From Margaritifera margaritifera (lineage: Eukaryota; Mollusca; Bivalvia; Unionida; Margaritiferidae): a stretch of 64,000 nucleotides of DNA. The notes below the pieces were generated by a model. It was not told the origin of the DNA. It did no database searches and saw only the letters and a program-made list of their open reading frames with translations. Positions 1 to 12,319 of this stretch are shown here, piece by piece; within the stretch, counting starts at the first letter, position 1, and every line of letters starts with the position of its first letter. The position numbers and the translations under genes were made by a program. Where the stretch lies: NCBI GenBank assembly GCA_029931535.1, contig JAQPZY010001471.1:2974501-3038500 (forward strand), written 5' to 3'.

Positions 1-17
1 ACACACACACACACACC
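1..17. repeat. (AC)n microsatellite, cut by window edge
   Basis: Uninterrupted AC dinucleotides at the window start; the left end is not visible. Confidence 0.9.
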
Positions 18-2364
18 CTTTTGTATGTTCACTTTAATATCAATCACATTCATATACTGATCATAAATATATCAACAACTGATAATAAATATATCAACAA
101 GTTAAGAGACTAGTACATTTGAGATGAGATAAGATGATCTGCAATAAATTACATTATTGATAATTTGTAAACAATTTTACTCTATCCAACCACAAATCAA
201 ATCCTTTCGAGCAATGCAGCTCATTGAATTTTGTAACATTTGTCGACAGCATAGAACAGGGGACATAACTCCATAGAGAAGTGGATGGTGGCAAGTCCAA
301 TATCTTCTGCAAAAATAATGTCCATGCCCGTGAGATAATGCATCTTCCATTTATTAAAAAAATTTCTTGCTACAAGTGTAACTTTTGTTAGCACACACAA
401 TCACATGTCACATGGCATGATAGGAAATCTTGTATTTTCACATGTCAAACTATAAAGATATATTTTTCACATCTGAAAATATAGGAATTAATAAAAAAAA
501 TATTTCAGCAATACTTTTATATATTTTACACTTAAATATATAATAAAGTATGATTTCCCTCATCAGACTCAGTTTACAATATTTTATTCAAGATATTGTT
601 AAAACATAAAGTTTTCAGTATTGTCTTCATTCCATGAAGCGTCATGGCTTTATAACTTCTTAGCATTTTTGACAGTTCTCATGGAATATACTTCCAAAAT
701 TGTTGATTTTAGACCAATCAGAAAGTGTGTTACATTTGCAAATGAGGTATAATTGGCACCTACAACATAAAAAGACATATCGTATATACTCGCGTATAAT
801 CCGATACCAATGCGCCAACAGATCTGGGTCTATGCAGTTTGTAAGGTCTAATCAGTAGAACAAACACCATAGACCCTGATCTGATCAGGGTCTATGTTGT
901 TTGCATTTGGATCCAGCTTATACATGAGTATATACAGTACTCACTTACCTGTTGCTGAGAGTACCCTATATATTTAATGGAGAGCCCACATTTGTAAAAA
1001 GTTGAAAGAGTTCAAAGTATAGTTCTCTGTACTTACTGTATGATGTTATAACATGGTGTAAATATATAGTGATATATAAGTATGCATCACAACACAGTCT
1101 GTATCGCAATTTGTACAAGTACAAATTCTTCCATACTGGTATTTTAACCCTAACTGTCTGTTATTTAGACTGGTTGTGGAATCATTTTGTTTACTCAAAA
1201 TATTACGTGGTATTACAAAATAACTCTGTAACCAGTCAGACATGTGGTTTAGTAATGACTCATGGTCAGTAACTGTTGAATAAGCCTAAACCAGATCTTA
1301 TACTCCATAAGCAGGCAAAGAGTGCAGTTTGGACTCACTTGGCTTTGAACACAAGGATGATTGTGAAATTGATAAATCATTAATATGTTCTAGATGCTTC
1401 ATTAGCATGAACTTTTCTGAAGTCACTGCAAGTAATCTCCCCGCGTTGACATCATCCATCTGTGAAATTTGATAATTACTTATCTTTAAGCTGCAAACTC
1501 TCATATCTTACCAGGTCATACACGCAGTCCTTATATTTTCCCAAAATAAGGAGAAACACATCTGGTAGAACATCTTATTTATTATCATAAAAAGTTGCAG
1601 GCTCAGCAAATTATGCTGACAGTTGGTATCATCTGTGTTTTCAAAATGGTCAGCTTGGTAGCAATATGTATTGAAAATATTGCAATATGATCATTTATAT
1701 CATAATTGATTGCAATGCAATTTCCGCTGGCAATACTCACCCCAAGCTATAACTGACTTGCGGCTGATGTGATTTGACTCACAACCAGTTGAAGCAAGTG
1801 AAACAGGTACAATCAATCCTGCTACAGCAAGCATCAGTATTTGAAGATTACATGTCTCTAAGGGCACATTTACAGGTGCTGTTACCACATAATTAAAAAA
1901 ATATACCTGTATATAAAACCACCTGTTCATAAAGACCACTTCTAGATAACCCCATGTGTAGTTATTGTACAGAAGCTGCAGTTTGATTAAAATCTAGATC
2001 AAATTATCAATAAGTAGATCTGACAGGCACTAATACAATATCATGTTATGTTCTGTTGACCTTTTCATTCACCAATCAGACATCAGCTTTCATAATGCTG
2101 AAAGGGAAAAATGTCATTCTGAACATCTCATTGCTAATGATAACTCTCCCTAGCACAAAACGCACTTTATCTTATGGACTATTAAAACATGTGAAGAGGG
2201 AATTCCAGAGGTCACCAGAACGTGAACTTTTATCAATGCCTGTCAGATCTCTGTTTATGTCTGAGATCTCATTTTAATCATGTTGACTGAAGCTGTACTG
2301 TACAAGTCTAATTTGGAAATTCTTCTTCTTAGTTTATTGTCATCTTATTTCTTTGTATCTGCAG
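18..2364 (+). other. non-coding, probably an ACBP intron
   Basis: No exon of the upstream ACBP domain could be found: no frame gives the family's FTGKAKWDAW-type segment on the + strand. The stretch ends in a good acceptor (pyrimidine-rich tract, then TCTGCAG at 2359-2364). I infer it is the last coding intron of the ACBP gene, with earlier exons left of the window. It holds one deleted copy of the double-hairpin element (779-938). Confidence 0.5.
779..938 (+). mobile_element. double-hairpin TA element, deleted copy A
   Basis: Outer ends match the family consensus (CGTATATACTCGCGTATAA on the left, TATACATGAGTATATACAG on the right, then TA). The left arm of hairpin 1 is missing. The loop of hairpin 2 is deleted, leaving the back-to-back arms CCCTGATCTGATCAGGG. 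Loss of arm and loop sequence is what hairpin excision or replication slippage would leave. Confidence 0.8.
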
Positions 2365-2450
2365 GAATGTCAAAAGCAGATGCAGAGAAAAGCTATATTC
2401 AGACAGTAGAAAAACTTAAAGGAAAATGTGGATTAGCATAATAAAACAAG
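2365..2450 (+). CDS. DBI: acyl-CoA-binding protein, terminal coding exon
   Basis: After the acceptor TCTGCAG (AG at 2363-2364) the exon reads, from phase 1, (G)GA then MSKADAEKSYIQTVEKLKGK followed by CGLA and TAA at 2439-2441. This matches the last helix of the ACBP fold: the GMSKEDAxxxYIxxVExLKxKxG pattern of DBI and ACBD7-type proteins, small cytosolic carriers of long-chain acyl-CoA esters. Ending right after this helix argues for a single-domain ACBP rather than a fusion such as ECI2. A consensus donor, AACAAG|GTGAGT, follows only 9 nt after the stop, so the exon probably splices to a separate 3'UTR exon; such a short distance would not be expected to trigger nonsense-mediated decay. The acyl-CoA-contacting Tyr/Lys residues lie in upstream exons that are not in the window. 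The symbol is by family similarity; orthology to DBI versus ACBD7 is unresolved. Confidence 0.8.
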
Positions 2451-2849
2451 GTGAGTTCACTGAAGAATATGTGATGTCATACTTGAAGGATTTTATCTAT
2501 CTATAATATCAGTCTACCTAGCCAGCAATACATGCATACCAGGAATCCTGAAATTCTAATTGCTCTTACTGGACATTTTTCCCCCAAAATTAATGTGGTG
2601 GCCATATATGTGTGAAATATAATATAAAAACATTCAAGGAGATATAGTTGTGACAAAAAAGAAAACCTTGATATACCTAAATTATTAAATGTACCAGAAA
2701 ATGAGTCATTTTCAGTTCTGGATTTGCTGCTGCTGCTGCTTTAGTATCAGTACATGTATTATCCTTCCCTGATTACGTGGTTTCTTCGTAATAAACTAAT
2801 TATTTATAAAAATCATTTTTTCTTTCTTTCTGAAAAATATGCTATAGAA

Positions 2850-3526
2850 TATCAGAAGAGCTTATGGGATGGTCATTTGTCTCTCATCCGTCTCTCCATT
2901 AGCACAAGTTTGTTATCGCTACTCCTAATAAATTAATTGGAGGATTGCCATGAAACTTTACACACACTTTCATTCCATGGTCTAGTTGGTAATAGATGAA
3001 AATGGTGCTGCTCAGATATCCGATATGACTGCCACAGTGGCCATCTTTAAAATCTTGTCGCTATTCCTCCTGAATGGATGGTCATATCAATATGGGGTTT
3101 TCACTAAACGACTCCTTATGATGTCTAGTTGGTCCTAGATGAAATGGGGTGGATCTGACATCCAATATGGCCGTCATTGTAGCCATCTTGAAAATCTTGT
3201 TATCGCTACTCCTCCTGAATTGATGGTCAAATCAACATGCGGTTTTCACTAGAAGACTTCTTATGATGTCTAGTTGGTCATAGATGAAAATGGTGCTGCT
3301 CTGATGTCCAATATGGCCACAATGGCAGCCATCTTGAAAATCTTGTTATCTCTACTCCTCCTGAATGGATGGACATATCAACATCAGGTTTTCACTGAAA
3401 GTCTCCTTATCATATCTACTTGGTCCTAAATGAAAATGGTGCTGATCTGTCATCCAATGTCTGTCCATCTGTTAGCACAAGTTTTTCATCACTACTCCCC
3501 CTAAACTACTTTAACTATTGCCTTGA

Positions 3527-3528
<2 letters not shown>
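2850..3528 (+). mobile_element. tandem-core element, 'ACTAGACATCATAAGAAG' family
   Basis: Four modules of about 145 bp (anchor TCTAGTTGGTC near 2981, 3124, 3269, 3415) sit beside a left end containing AGAGCTTATGGGATGG and ATGGACAGA-like sequence. The same modules and ends recur reverse-complemented at 13.6, 26.8 and 49.5 kb. The fixed-end, variable-core layout resembles the pearl/Helitron-like tandem-core elements known from bivalves. Confidence 0.6.

Positions 3529-3529
<1 letters not shown>

Positions 3530-3562
<33 letters not shown>
3530..3562. repeat. (TA)n microsatellite
   Basis: About 16 uninterrupted TA units, followed by (CATA)n-like sequence. Confidence 0.95.
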
Positions 3563-3567
<5 letters not shown>

Positions 3568-3704
3568 AACATATACATACATACACGTGCACATATAGAT
3601 TAAGATCCCTGATCGTAACTATCAAGTCACTTGGAACATAATTTTTCATGGCTCTGTGAACTGTGACTTGCATTGCGTTTGAAAGAAGTCTCATCATGAA
3701 TAGT

Positions 3705-3960
3705 TTTATTGTCTTCTACACTTTGATAAAGTATATCTGGGTCTACCTGGGGTTGGTGAGCGAAAGGTGTTAGAAGTGTTATATATTTAGGCACTCTGTG
3801 GCTTATGCCTGCCTGTGCAGGTGAAGGTGTAAATAAGTGGTGTCTTCCTTGGCTAGCACTACATGTACTTGGATTTTCATTATCTTGATTAGTGACATTG
3901 TCTTCTACAATTTGATGAAGTGTATCTGGGTCTACCAGGGTTAGGGGAGAGGGAGATGAA
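3705..3960. repeat. two diverged ~190-bp repeat units
   Basis: The segment TTGTCTTCTACA-TTTGAT-AAGT-TATCTGGGTCTACC occurs near 3709 and again near 3899 with several substitutions. No function recognised. Confidence 0.6.
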
Positions 3961-5882
3961 GTAATTAGGCCCTGTATATCTTGTGTCTACTTGAGCAAGC
4001 GAGTTTGTAATTATGGCTTTGCTTGGCAGGCACTGATAGGAATGGAGGTTATGAGTCAAGCTGAGGATGGCTGTGGTGACACAGTGCTGGTGTTAGATCT
4101 AGTGTTTATGTCTGAACACGGTTCAAGAAATCCATTACAAGTCCAAGCCAGGCATCCACTGCTCTGAAATAAAATTGTATTTGTTGGGAATACAGTACAT
4201 TTTACTTTATTTTCATGTGAAGTAGTGATTTTTGACACATACCCATGTTGCTATGAGTATTTGTTCAGTTTGAAATTAGTCATATGTTCATTCATCTGCT
4301 TCAGTAATGAGTGGTTCCTGATATGGATAGGGATACTGTCTTTACTTCTTTGATGTGAATAAAATCTGGGATTACCTTTCTGCATGTATTTACTTCCACA
4401 TCATGAATATCCTCTTGGGTGAATCCAAAGAACTCGAATAGACCGGATCCATTACAAATTTTCTACAGTATTGACATTGTTAGATTTACCATCATTTTAT
4501 TTGTATGTAGAACTCTGGTAAGTATTTTCAAAAATAATAAAATTTGTAAAAGCATCAGTCACAATGAGGATTTACCGAAAGCACTTGAGTATTTAGATGA
4601 ACAGTATCCATGATGAATAAATCCTAGATGAATGAATAATCATACGATATTCACTGATTTTGACAAAGTACTTTTAAGCAATTGTTTACCTGGCCATCAT
4701 CTTGCAGCATGAATGAAATGATGCGAAACCACGTGTTTTCATCATTCAAAATGGTAGACATGGTTAAAAGGAAGAAATGGTCTTATCTTCATTTCCTGGA
4801 AAGTCTTTTCACCCAGTAGAGCATAAGTCTCTTTTAGGGACTCTTATTATATTGTGTCACGAACTTTAAGGTAAAATGATATTTTTGTCTTTTTTATTAA
4901 TGTTGTCAAGCTAGATATAAACTAGTCAGTCATTTATTTATATTCTGTAATCTACAGGGGAATTTTCAGTGTTTTATAAATGTACATAGCTAAAGGCATG
5001 ACCTCCATATATGCATCACTTTTGCTATTTGATCTGCATTTCTTTCATGAAGTATATCTGAATAGATTTGGGGGGGGGGAGAGAGAGAGATAGAGATGTA
5101 CTTTGTGACTTTTACAAGAAATCTGTTTCATAGCAGGATTGCTCCAACATACTAAATTTGTATCATTCCAAGTATTTAATGCATGAATACAAAGCACATG
5201 GCAGGGTGACCACACATATTTAGCAGAAATCTATACTTTCATCTGCAGTTAAGGAATAAAATCTGCATTTAAAGGAAATCACCAAGGAGATTGGTAGAAT
5301 TTAGGCAAAGTGGAATTATCTATCATTTTTATGGTATTTTGCTGTAATTTGTAATTTATACCTCCAGCTTGCATCAGTTTTTGAAGAGGAAATCAGGCAG
5401 TTTATACATACATTAAAAAAGTGGTAATTTGAACAATGTAAATTTTGATCATTCAAAAGTCTGCACTTTCACATTATCCACCAGTATTTCTACAGTTATA
5501 ACAATATCTTTATAATCCGGGAAAAAATTAACATGTGGTCAGCCTGACATGGTAACTATAAAAAAAAATTATTCTTTGGATATTAATATAACATCTAATT
5601 TTTACAGCTAATAGGTTTTTTGTGTTATACTTTGCAGTGCTATCAAGTCCTCAAATGTTGATAGATGTAACAATTCTCATTTTTTAAAAATCATTAAATG
5701 CCTGTAATGAATTCCTTTATAGACGAAACCTAAATGCTGTTCATTCCTATTGGATATATTTGGAATACAGACCCAGATGGATCATACCAAATTTCCAAAT
5801 GCTTAATAATTTGCAGTGTTAAAGAATGCTTGATACTTCATATGGACTTTTACTGAATTGGTTATTTCTATTGTCTTTTCAG

Positions 5883-7275
5883 ATATCTGTCCAAGACATT
5901 ACAATGTCCAGTTGTTGTGACTTTTAGGCTCTTATTATATTTAATCATCAATTAATCAGTTATTGAATCTGTTGTCAATTAATTGAATCTATAGTCTAAA
6001 TAATTAATTGATTGTATTGTCCAATTAATTGTTGAGACTGCCAAGCAAAAGCTCAACATGATGATCATTATGTGTTAGTATGTGTGCTTGTGTACCTATT
6101 TCAGAGTGATCTCAAACATAATGAAAATTTTTTTGTTTTGCTTTAACTTTTTTAGACCCATTAAAACAACAGGGTGTCATGTGACTATTGTATTGTCAGA
6201 GAGTGTTGTATTTTTTTTTTTTTTTTTATATTTCATGCTTCTATTCCTGAATGGAATGTTATGTAGCGAAAATGAATTCTTTGAATTACAGTTTAAAACT
6301 CGGAATTGCAAATGCTAATCAAGCTCACATTTTCAAATTTTGGCCTATATATATATTCGCAAATTATTATTATTTTAGGCTAAATTTTATTTCAATGAGG
6401 AAGACAGTTTTATCATCTTGTTTTTTAGGAAATTGTTTGAAAAACTTTGTACATGGTATACTTAGTACTGTATTTAGACTAATATCTTGGTTGCTTTCAT
6501 CATTTTGTATGTGATTATTCATTATGATTTATTTGTCTTTGATTACTTTAATTACTTTACATACAAACAAACTTAAATATTTTAAACCATATGAACAAAC
6601 TTAAGTATTTTAAACCATGTCAATTGGGACCAAATCTGAGCTCAAATGTATCTACCTTGATTTTGTTCATTTTTAAATACATACATTTGCTCATAGCTGT
6701 CTTTTCTCTTTATTATAATTCAGGCTTGTACAGATTTGTATTCCGGAATGCATGGATCATTTTCTGAGAATGTTTCCAAGAAACAACTTTATGTGATTTA
6801 TGCATTTTCAACTGTTAAATGAACAATTTAAAAATGGTGTTTACATGGTAAATTATTAATATCTCAAGCAAAGTAGTATCTCAGAGGAAATCACTCTTTT
6901 GTACTGTTCCTAATCACACCATTGTAATGGAATTACCAACAAAAAGACAAAAAAATTATTCTGTTCATGAATCGGCAATAATAGAACTTTTACATCTTGA
7001 AGGATAATATACCACATGATTATATCAAGGAAATAACATTTTAATCACTTATATTTTATAACACTTGCAATATGTGATTAAATAGCCAGCAGTGACTATT
7101 TATTATTGAACAAAATTTGTTTACATTCTTGGAATACTTTTGTATTGAGTCATTATCTTTAAATATTGTATAAAATATTAGGTACAAGAGACCTTTTTAA
7201 GAAATAATAGATGTATCAACAATGGCAGTTTAATTATATGTACTAAGCAATAAACTTGACAATTTTCAGTAAACA
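5883..7275 (+). other. DBI: putative 3'UTR exon of the ACBP gene
   Basis: The stretch follows a strong acceptor (AG at 5881-5882). It is free of the repeat families that fill the surroundings, contains no convincing ORF, and ends shortly after AATAAA at 7249-7254 and a T-rich downstream tract. These are the features expected of a long AT-rich 3'UTR. The assignment is inferred from position and signals; no transcript evidence is available. Confidence 0.4.
7249..7254 (+). terminator. DBI: polyadenylation signal AATAAA
   Basis: Canonical AATAAA on the + strand followed within 30-60 bp by T-rich sequence. It is the best candidate end of the ACBP transcript. Confidence 0.4.
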
Positions 7276-7509
7276 TTGTTTCTTTACATTATTCTCAGTT
7301 TTTAAGCCTTTTTGTTTGGAGGAACAGTTGATGTAGATTTTGCTGTGAGGTTCTTGAATCATCATGCCCAAAACGTTTTTTTTATACACGAAGGTCAATG
7401 AAAAATGTATAAAGCATCGTGTAAATTGCCCAAATTTGACCCAGCCATGTTAATTTAAATTATTAGCAACATTACTTGCAGGAAATCTGTTTTTAAAAAG
7501 AAGATACTA

Positions 7510-7511
<2 letters not shown>

Positions 7512-7553
<42 letters not shown>
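7512..7553. repeat. (TA)n microsatellite
   Basis: About 21 uninterrupted AT units. Confidence 0.95.
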
Positions 7554-7555
<2 letters not shown>

Positions 7556-7579
7556 TGTATTAATAGTTTTTCACACTCT

Positions 7580-8240
7580 AAATTTTGGTCGATGCCTCAT
7601 AAGAACAAGTCGGGAACTCCTCACATATCAGTATATAAACTTTAAACTTGTATTAATATTATTTCAGTTTAAGTTTAGTACAGCAACTGATGTTGAAGAT
7701 ATGTGACTTTGAAATATTTAACACAGACTTTAACATTGTTTACAATGATGAAATATGCTTTCTCCTTAAGTAGATGAGACAGGAAAAGACAGAAACTCTT
7801 AGCGTATCAGTGTATAAACTTTAGACCCACAGTAATATTATACCAAAGTTTCAGCTGAATACAGCAACAAATGTAAAAGATTTGTGACTTTTAAAGCAAA
7901 GAACATTAACATTGTTCACAATGATGAACTAAGCTTTCTGCTCAACCACGTGATACAAGCAAGACTAGAATTCCTAGCATATAAGTGTATAAACCTTAGA
8001 CCTGTGGTAATATGATACCAAAATTTCAGTTGAATGCAGCAACAAATGTAGAAGATATGTGACTTTCAAAAACTTTAACGCAAAACTTTAATATCGTTCA
8101 CAATGATGAACCAAGCTTTCTGCTTAAGCAGGCGAGACACACAAGATCGGAACTCCTAGCACATCACCGTATAAACTTTAAGCACATGATAATAGCCAAT
8201 GATGAAGAAGATAGTGACTTTCAAAAACTTGAATGCAAAA
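7580..8240. repeat. four ~175-bp tandem modules
   Basis: A recurring module contains GGAACTCCTAGCATATCAGT, TATAAACTTTA, a run on AGTTTCAGTTGAATACAGCA, and GTGACTTTCAAA. Anchors fall near 7607, 7785, 7955 and 8135. The modules are diverged from each other, so the array is old. This is another tandem-core type element. Confidence 0.65.
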
Positions 8241-8517
8241 CTTTCATGAAGATGTCAATGCCATCTCTGCCACTGGTGGAAAAGTGACTTCTGTATCTTG
8301 CAATGCTTATGTATGTGAGGCAAAATATCACTGTGACCTTATTTCCCTTATGGGAATGGGCACAATGATGCATGGAACACCTGACAAATTACCATTTAAA
8401 GACTACATCATTTGCAGGGTTCAGTGGATTAGAAGATGGTTGATAGCAGACTGAGGAGTCAATTTTGTTCGTCTCGAGATAAAGTGATGGTTCATTTACC
8501 TCAACATAGAGGCTTCC

Positions 8518-8760
8518 TGAGGTCAGTTAAAAATGGCCACTAGAAGTATTGGATGTCATCAAGTCTTTGTTACATCAATAAAAGTATTATGATGCAATAA
8601 CAACAATGGGCATGAGGGCAGTTCAAAATGGCCACTACACTTATTGAATGTCATCAAGTCTTTGTTACATCAGTAAAATTATTAAGATATAATATCAACA
8701 ATGGGCATGAGGGCAGTTCAAAATGGCCACTACAAGTATTACATCCAATGTCTATGTCTA
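8518..8760. repeat. three ~94-bp tandem modules
   Basis: The motif GAGGGCAGTTCAAAATGGCC recurs near 8518, 8612 and 8707, with TCATCAAGTCTTTGTTACAT between. The array abuts the 51-bp minisatellite. Confidence 0.7.
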
Positions 8761-8769
8761 GCATGCAAT

Positions 8770-9128
8770 AATGGAGTAAGTTCCAATTGAGGAGTTAACC
8801 AGACTGCAAACAGCACCAACAATGGAGTAAGTTCCAATTGAGGACTTAACCAGACTGCAAACAGCACCAACAATGGAGTAAGTTCCAATTGAGGACTTAA
8901 CCAGACTGCAAACAGCACCAACAATGGAGTAAGTTCCAATTGAGGACTTAACCAGACTGCAAACAGCACCAACAATGGAGTAAGTTCCAATTGAGGACTT
9001 AACCAGACTGCAAACAGCACCAACAATGGAGTAAGTTCCAATTGAGGACTTAACCAGACTGCAAACAGTACCAACAATGGAGTAAGTTCCAATTGAGGAC
9101 TTAACCAGACTGCAAACAGCACCAACAA
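8770..9128. repeat. 51-bp minisatellite, 7 copies
   Basis: The unit starts AATGGAGTAAGTTCCAATTG and ends AACAGCACCAAC; exact 51-bp spacing is seen at 8770, 8821, 8872 and 8923. The copies are nearly identical, so the array is young. Because 51 is a multiple of three, one - strand frame stays open (17-residue repeat LLVLFAVWLSPQLELTP). I treat this as a by-product of the period. Confidence 0.95.
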
Positions 9129-9386
9129 TGCTGATGGCATTGGGGATACAACATACAAGCTATACTTTAAAACTACTGGTACTCCATGATCATGGGACTA
9201 AAATATCATTCAAGTTGATGATGCATGGTATTAATAATAACTTGTACTGCATGATAAAGGTGCTAGTCTATAAAACATGCCAGTTGGAAATGGAAAAACC
9301 CGTCCTGATCATTTGGTGCGTCAGTTTTTAATAATACTCTTAAAAGCTTCTCAGAGATATACCACCTTCACCAAAACTTAACCATT

Positions 9387-9605
9387 ACCATATATACACA
9401 CATATAAGCCGATACCAACTGCAAACTGCATAGACCCAGACCTGCCATTGCCTAATGTGCCAGCAGATCTGAGTCTATGCAGTTTGTACGGACTAATCAG
9501 TAAAAAGAAACAACATAGATCCTGATCTGCTGGCGCATAATGCGCCAGCAGATCAGGGTCTATGTTGTTTGCATTTGATCTGGCTTATATGCGAGTATAG
9601 ATGGT
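9387..9605 (+). mobile_element. double-hairpin TA element, full copy B
   Basis: Inverted outer ends follow TA (CCATATATACACACATATAA on the left; TTATATGCGAGTATAGATGG then TA on the right). Hairpin 1 has arms AACTGCATAGACCCAGAxCTGC-type; hairpin 2 has arms AACAtagATCCTGATCTGC and GCAGATCAGGGTCTATGTTG. The spacer between hairpins contains GACTAATCAGTA. Confidence 0.9.
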
Positions 9606-10467
9606 AATTGTCAAAGTGGCCATATTGAATTTACCAAAACTTTACCCAAAATATATATATACAAAGTGAATCATGTATCAGATTTTGCTTGGTCATTTAG
9701 TATTTCCCATAAAACTTGTTTTTTTGAGCATATATATTTAACTATGTGGTCAAGGTATAAGCTTCTTGTCATTTCACCATGTGTTTACAGTAACCTGGAT
9801 GGCACACCAGTGCCAGTGGCTGTGTGAATTTTAGTTAGCAGGGCAGAATTTTCTTAATCATGATGGCCTGTTTTGGCAACCTTCCTTTGACATATACATG
9901 TAGATCAGAAAACTTGTTTGACACATTCTGTATTACCCAAGTTTGTGTCTGTGTATCTCTCAGTTATCTGCATATGTAATGCTTAATGCTTTGTTTAAAA
10001 TATTCAAAAAATGTTCCTTTACTTAAAACTTCTCTAAATCTAAACTTTGAAACCTCGGGTTCTCTTGTAGCCCAGCAAATCTCTTTTTTCCCTATGGAGC
10101 ACTCAACTGTTTTGGTGCACAGACTTGTGTCATGTTTATTTACTGTTTTAACTATCTGCCTACTACAAATAATACACCCCAATCTTTGTCACTATGTTGG
10201 TTAATATTTTACCAAGCTTGAGGCAATTCAGTTCAATACTGTAGTAGTAGAAACCATAACAGAATGATGTACTGACAGACAGACAGAAATAGAAGCCTGT
10301 TGTTACATGATACTAAAAACTTTCACAGAAAAGAGGACCACCAAAAATTCTCCATACACAAAAGGTCATTGTGCCATTTTCATATAGCAGTTGAGGGCTC
10401 TTACAAGTGCTTCTACGTATACAATTTGAGACCTGCACAACCAACAGTAGTAAAGAGTGCACAAATA
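9606..10467. other. no feature recognised
   Basis: AT-rich intergenic DNA. Small open frames on both strands show no recognisable protein motif and no splice context. Confidence 0.6.
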
Positions 10468-10640
10468 CAGTCAAACTTGCCTTTTAGGTGACCTCTATTA
10501 AGCAATCACTTGTTCTTAAACAGACACTTTTTGCAGGTTCCTTACACCAAACTTTTGTAAAAATAAACCTCTTTTAAGCAACCACCTGTCAGATGAGACC
10601 ATCTCTTCCAGAGGTGGCTGCATAAAATGGGCCCGACTGA
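10468..10640. mobile_element. degenerate TIR element, CAGTCAAAC type
   Basis: Starts ACAGTCAAACTTGCC and ends with a weak inverted counterpart (GGGCCCGACTG). Inner sequence TTAAGCAACCACCTG against AGAGGTGGCTGCATAAAA is also inverted. The ends match the better copy at 45617-45932. Confidence 0.5.
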
Positions 10641-11486
10641 ATACCAAATGTAGGAATGCCAAAAAATGTCTGCATGGACAATTCTATATCCCTGGCAACA
10701 GTATCAGAAATACAACAACTAATGGATACAAAACTTTCTAAAAAAAATGTCCAAGGAATATTTAATCTATAATGTAAACTAAAGTCATGCTAAGCTTATA
10801 ATTTTCAAACATTTAATTACAGTTGTGACAGTGTTGATAAAAATGACATCATCAACAAAAGTGCTCCCTATATCATGCTATAAGGAAACAACTAAAACAA
10901 AAAGCCATTTCTGGATTCATCAGAGGCCTTCATAGAACAACCATTAAATTCTACACCATTAAGGCATAAAGGGATATATAAAAAAGTCACAACAAAAATA
11001 TTATTTTTAAAAATTATTTAATCTTTTTTAAAATATATCTCGGGGGGGCTATACAAAAATATAAAATAGAAGGCAGAATCAATCATACAAAATGATAGCT
11101 TATAAATGATGGTCTTCAATTATGAAAAAAAGAAAAAGAAAAAATCACTATCTACTTAAGTCTGCTGGCGATACTTTTATATGACTCACAAGTACCTGCA
11201 ATAAACAAACTCATAACTTCACTTATTTCAGATGAATGCAGAATTCTTCTTTTATGAAAAGAAGGATAATGCTAGACTAATGTAAATGGATAGCTACGAA
11301 TTTTATTCTATAATTATTACTTGTTTGCAGCAGTTATTTAATAAGAAAGAGTATGTGCATTGTGAAGAAAGAGTTCAAATGTGATAAACCTAGTACTTCC
11401 ACAAAATTGTTGGAAATTGATTTAAGATTACAAAATTTATCTAACACAATGCCTATCTACCCCAATACAAAGTCAGACTGAGCGAT
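10641..11486. other. no feature recognised
   Basis: AT-rich intergenic DNA with short homopolymer tracts only. Confidence 0.55.
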
Positions 11487-11962
11487 GTACTGTGGTACTT
11501 CATTATAAGGAACATCAGTATAATGGTCCCCTTTATAATGAGGTGTGGTCATGCATGGATGCCATACATTCTGTTAAAGTAATACTATGCATAATGCATC
11601 CCAGTATAAGGTGACCTCATTTATAACACAGTACATTTGTATGGCTTCCTTGAACAGTGTTAAAGTGATGTATTTCACTGTACTATGCATAATGTATCCC
11701 AGTATAAAGTAACCTCACTTATAATGCAGTATACTTGCATGGTTTCCTTAAACAGCATTTATTTTTAATAATTAGGAATCATTGTACTATGTATAATGTA
11801 CCCAACATAAGATGACCCTACTTTTAACATTGTACACTGTTATGACTCCTCTGAACAGTGTTATAATGAGAAATCACTGTACCATGTATAATGTACCCAG
11901 TGACCTCGCTTATGGTACACTTTTATGACTTCCTTAACAGTGTTAAAGTGAGGAATCCCTGT
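11487..11962. repeat. diverged ~105-120-bp tandem array with CATTATAATG-like motifs
   Basis: About four units share TACTATGCATAATGTATCCC, AGTATAAGGTGACCTCA, TTATAA-ACAGTACA and CTTCCTTGAACAGTGTTAAA. The wording parallels the younger 87-bp array at 41.0-42.0 kb, suggesting a common ancestor. Confidence 0.6.
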
Positions 11963-11993
11963 ACATGTACTATCTATAACAGGCATCCTCCTG

Positions 11994-12140
11994 CAAAAAG
12001 CAGCACAGACTCAGATCTGTCATCAAACAGCACAGACTCTGATCTGTCATCAAACGGCACATACTCAGATCTGTCATCAAACAGCACAGACTCTGATCTC
12101 TCATCAAACAATGCGCTAGGAGATCTGAGTCTGTGGTCTT
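11994..12140. repeat. 27-bp tandem repeat, 4 copies, plus inverted unit
   Basis: The unit is CAGCACAGACTC-GATCTGTCATCAAA; positions 12 and 13 alternate between A/T variants in successive copies. A final inverted arm follows (GAGATCTGAGTCTGTGGTCTTTG). The arm sequence resembles hairpin arms of the double-hairpin family (copy G), so the array may be a tandem expansion of one arm. Confidence 0.8.
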
Positions 12141-12319
12141 TGCAGCTGTATCTGCATACTTCAGAAATATGCCAATAATACTGATAAATAAGAAAACTGA
12201 TGATGGCATGGCCAGATTGCGAAGCTTTGTTTGGTCTCGATGGTTTAGTGTTCTTTATGATGCATCTATGTACTTGATTTACCATGTTAGATTGCTCTGT
12301 ATCCAATAGTGTCCAACAA

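Larger units (their letters stand above)
2451..5882 (+). other. DBI: putative 3'UTR intron of the ACBP gene
   Basis: Begins with GTGAGT and ends with TTTCTATTGTCTTTTCAG, a strong acceptor. Contents: a tandem-core element (2850-3528), a TA microsatellite, a degenerate ~190-bp repeat pair (3705-3960), and GA-rich DNA near 5073-5093. No coding exon was recognised. The intron is inferred from splice-site quality only. Confidence 0.45.

Noticed and set aside
8233..8454. 73-residue + strand frame with varied composition
   Set aside because: No recognisable motif, no splice or promoter context, lies between tandem modules.
8739..9158. 139-residue - strand frame with LLVLFAVWLSPQLELTP repeats
   Set aside because: A 51-bp minisatellite read in a stop-free frame; substitutions are too few to show selection.
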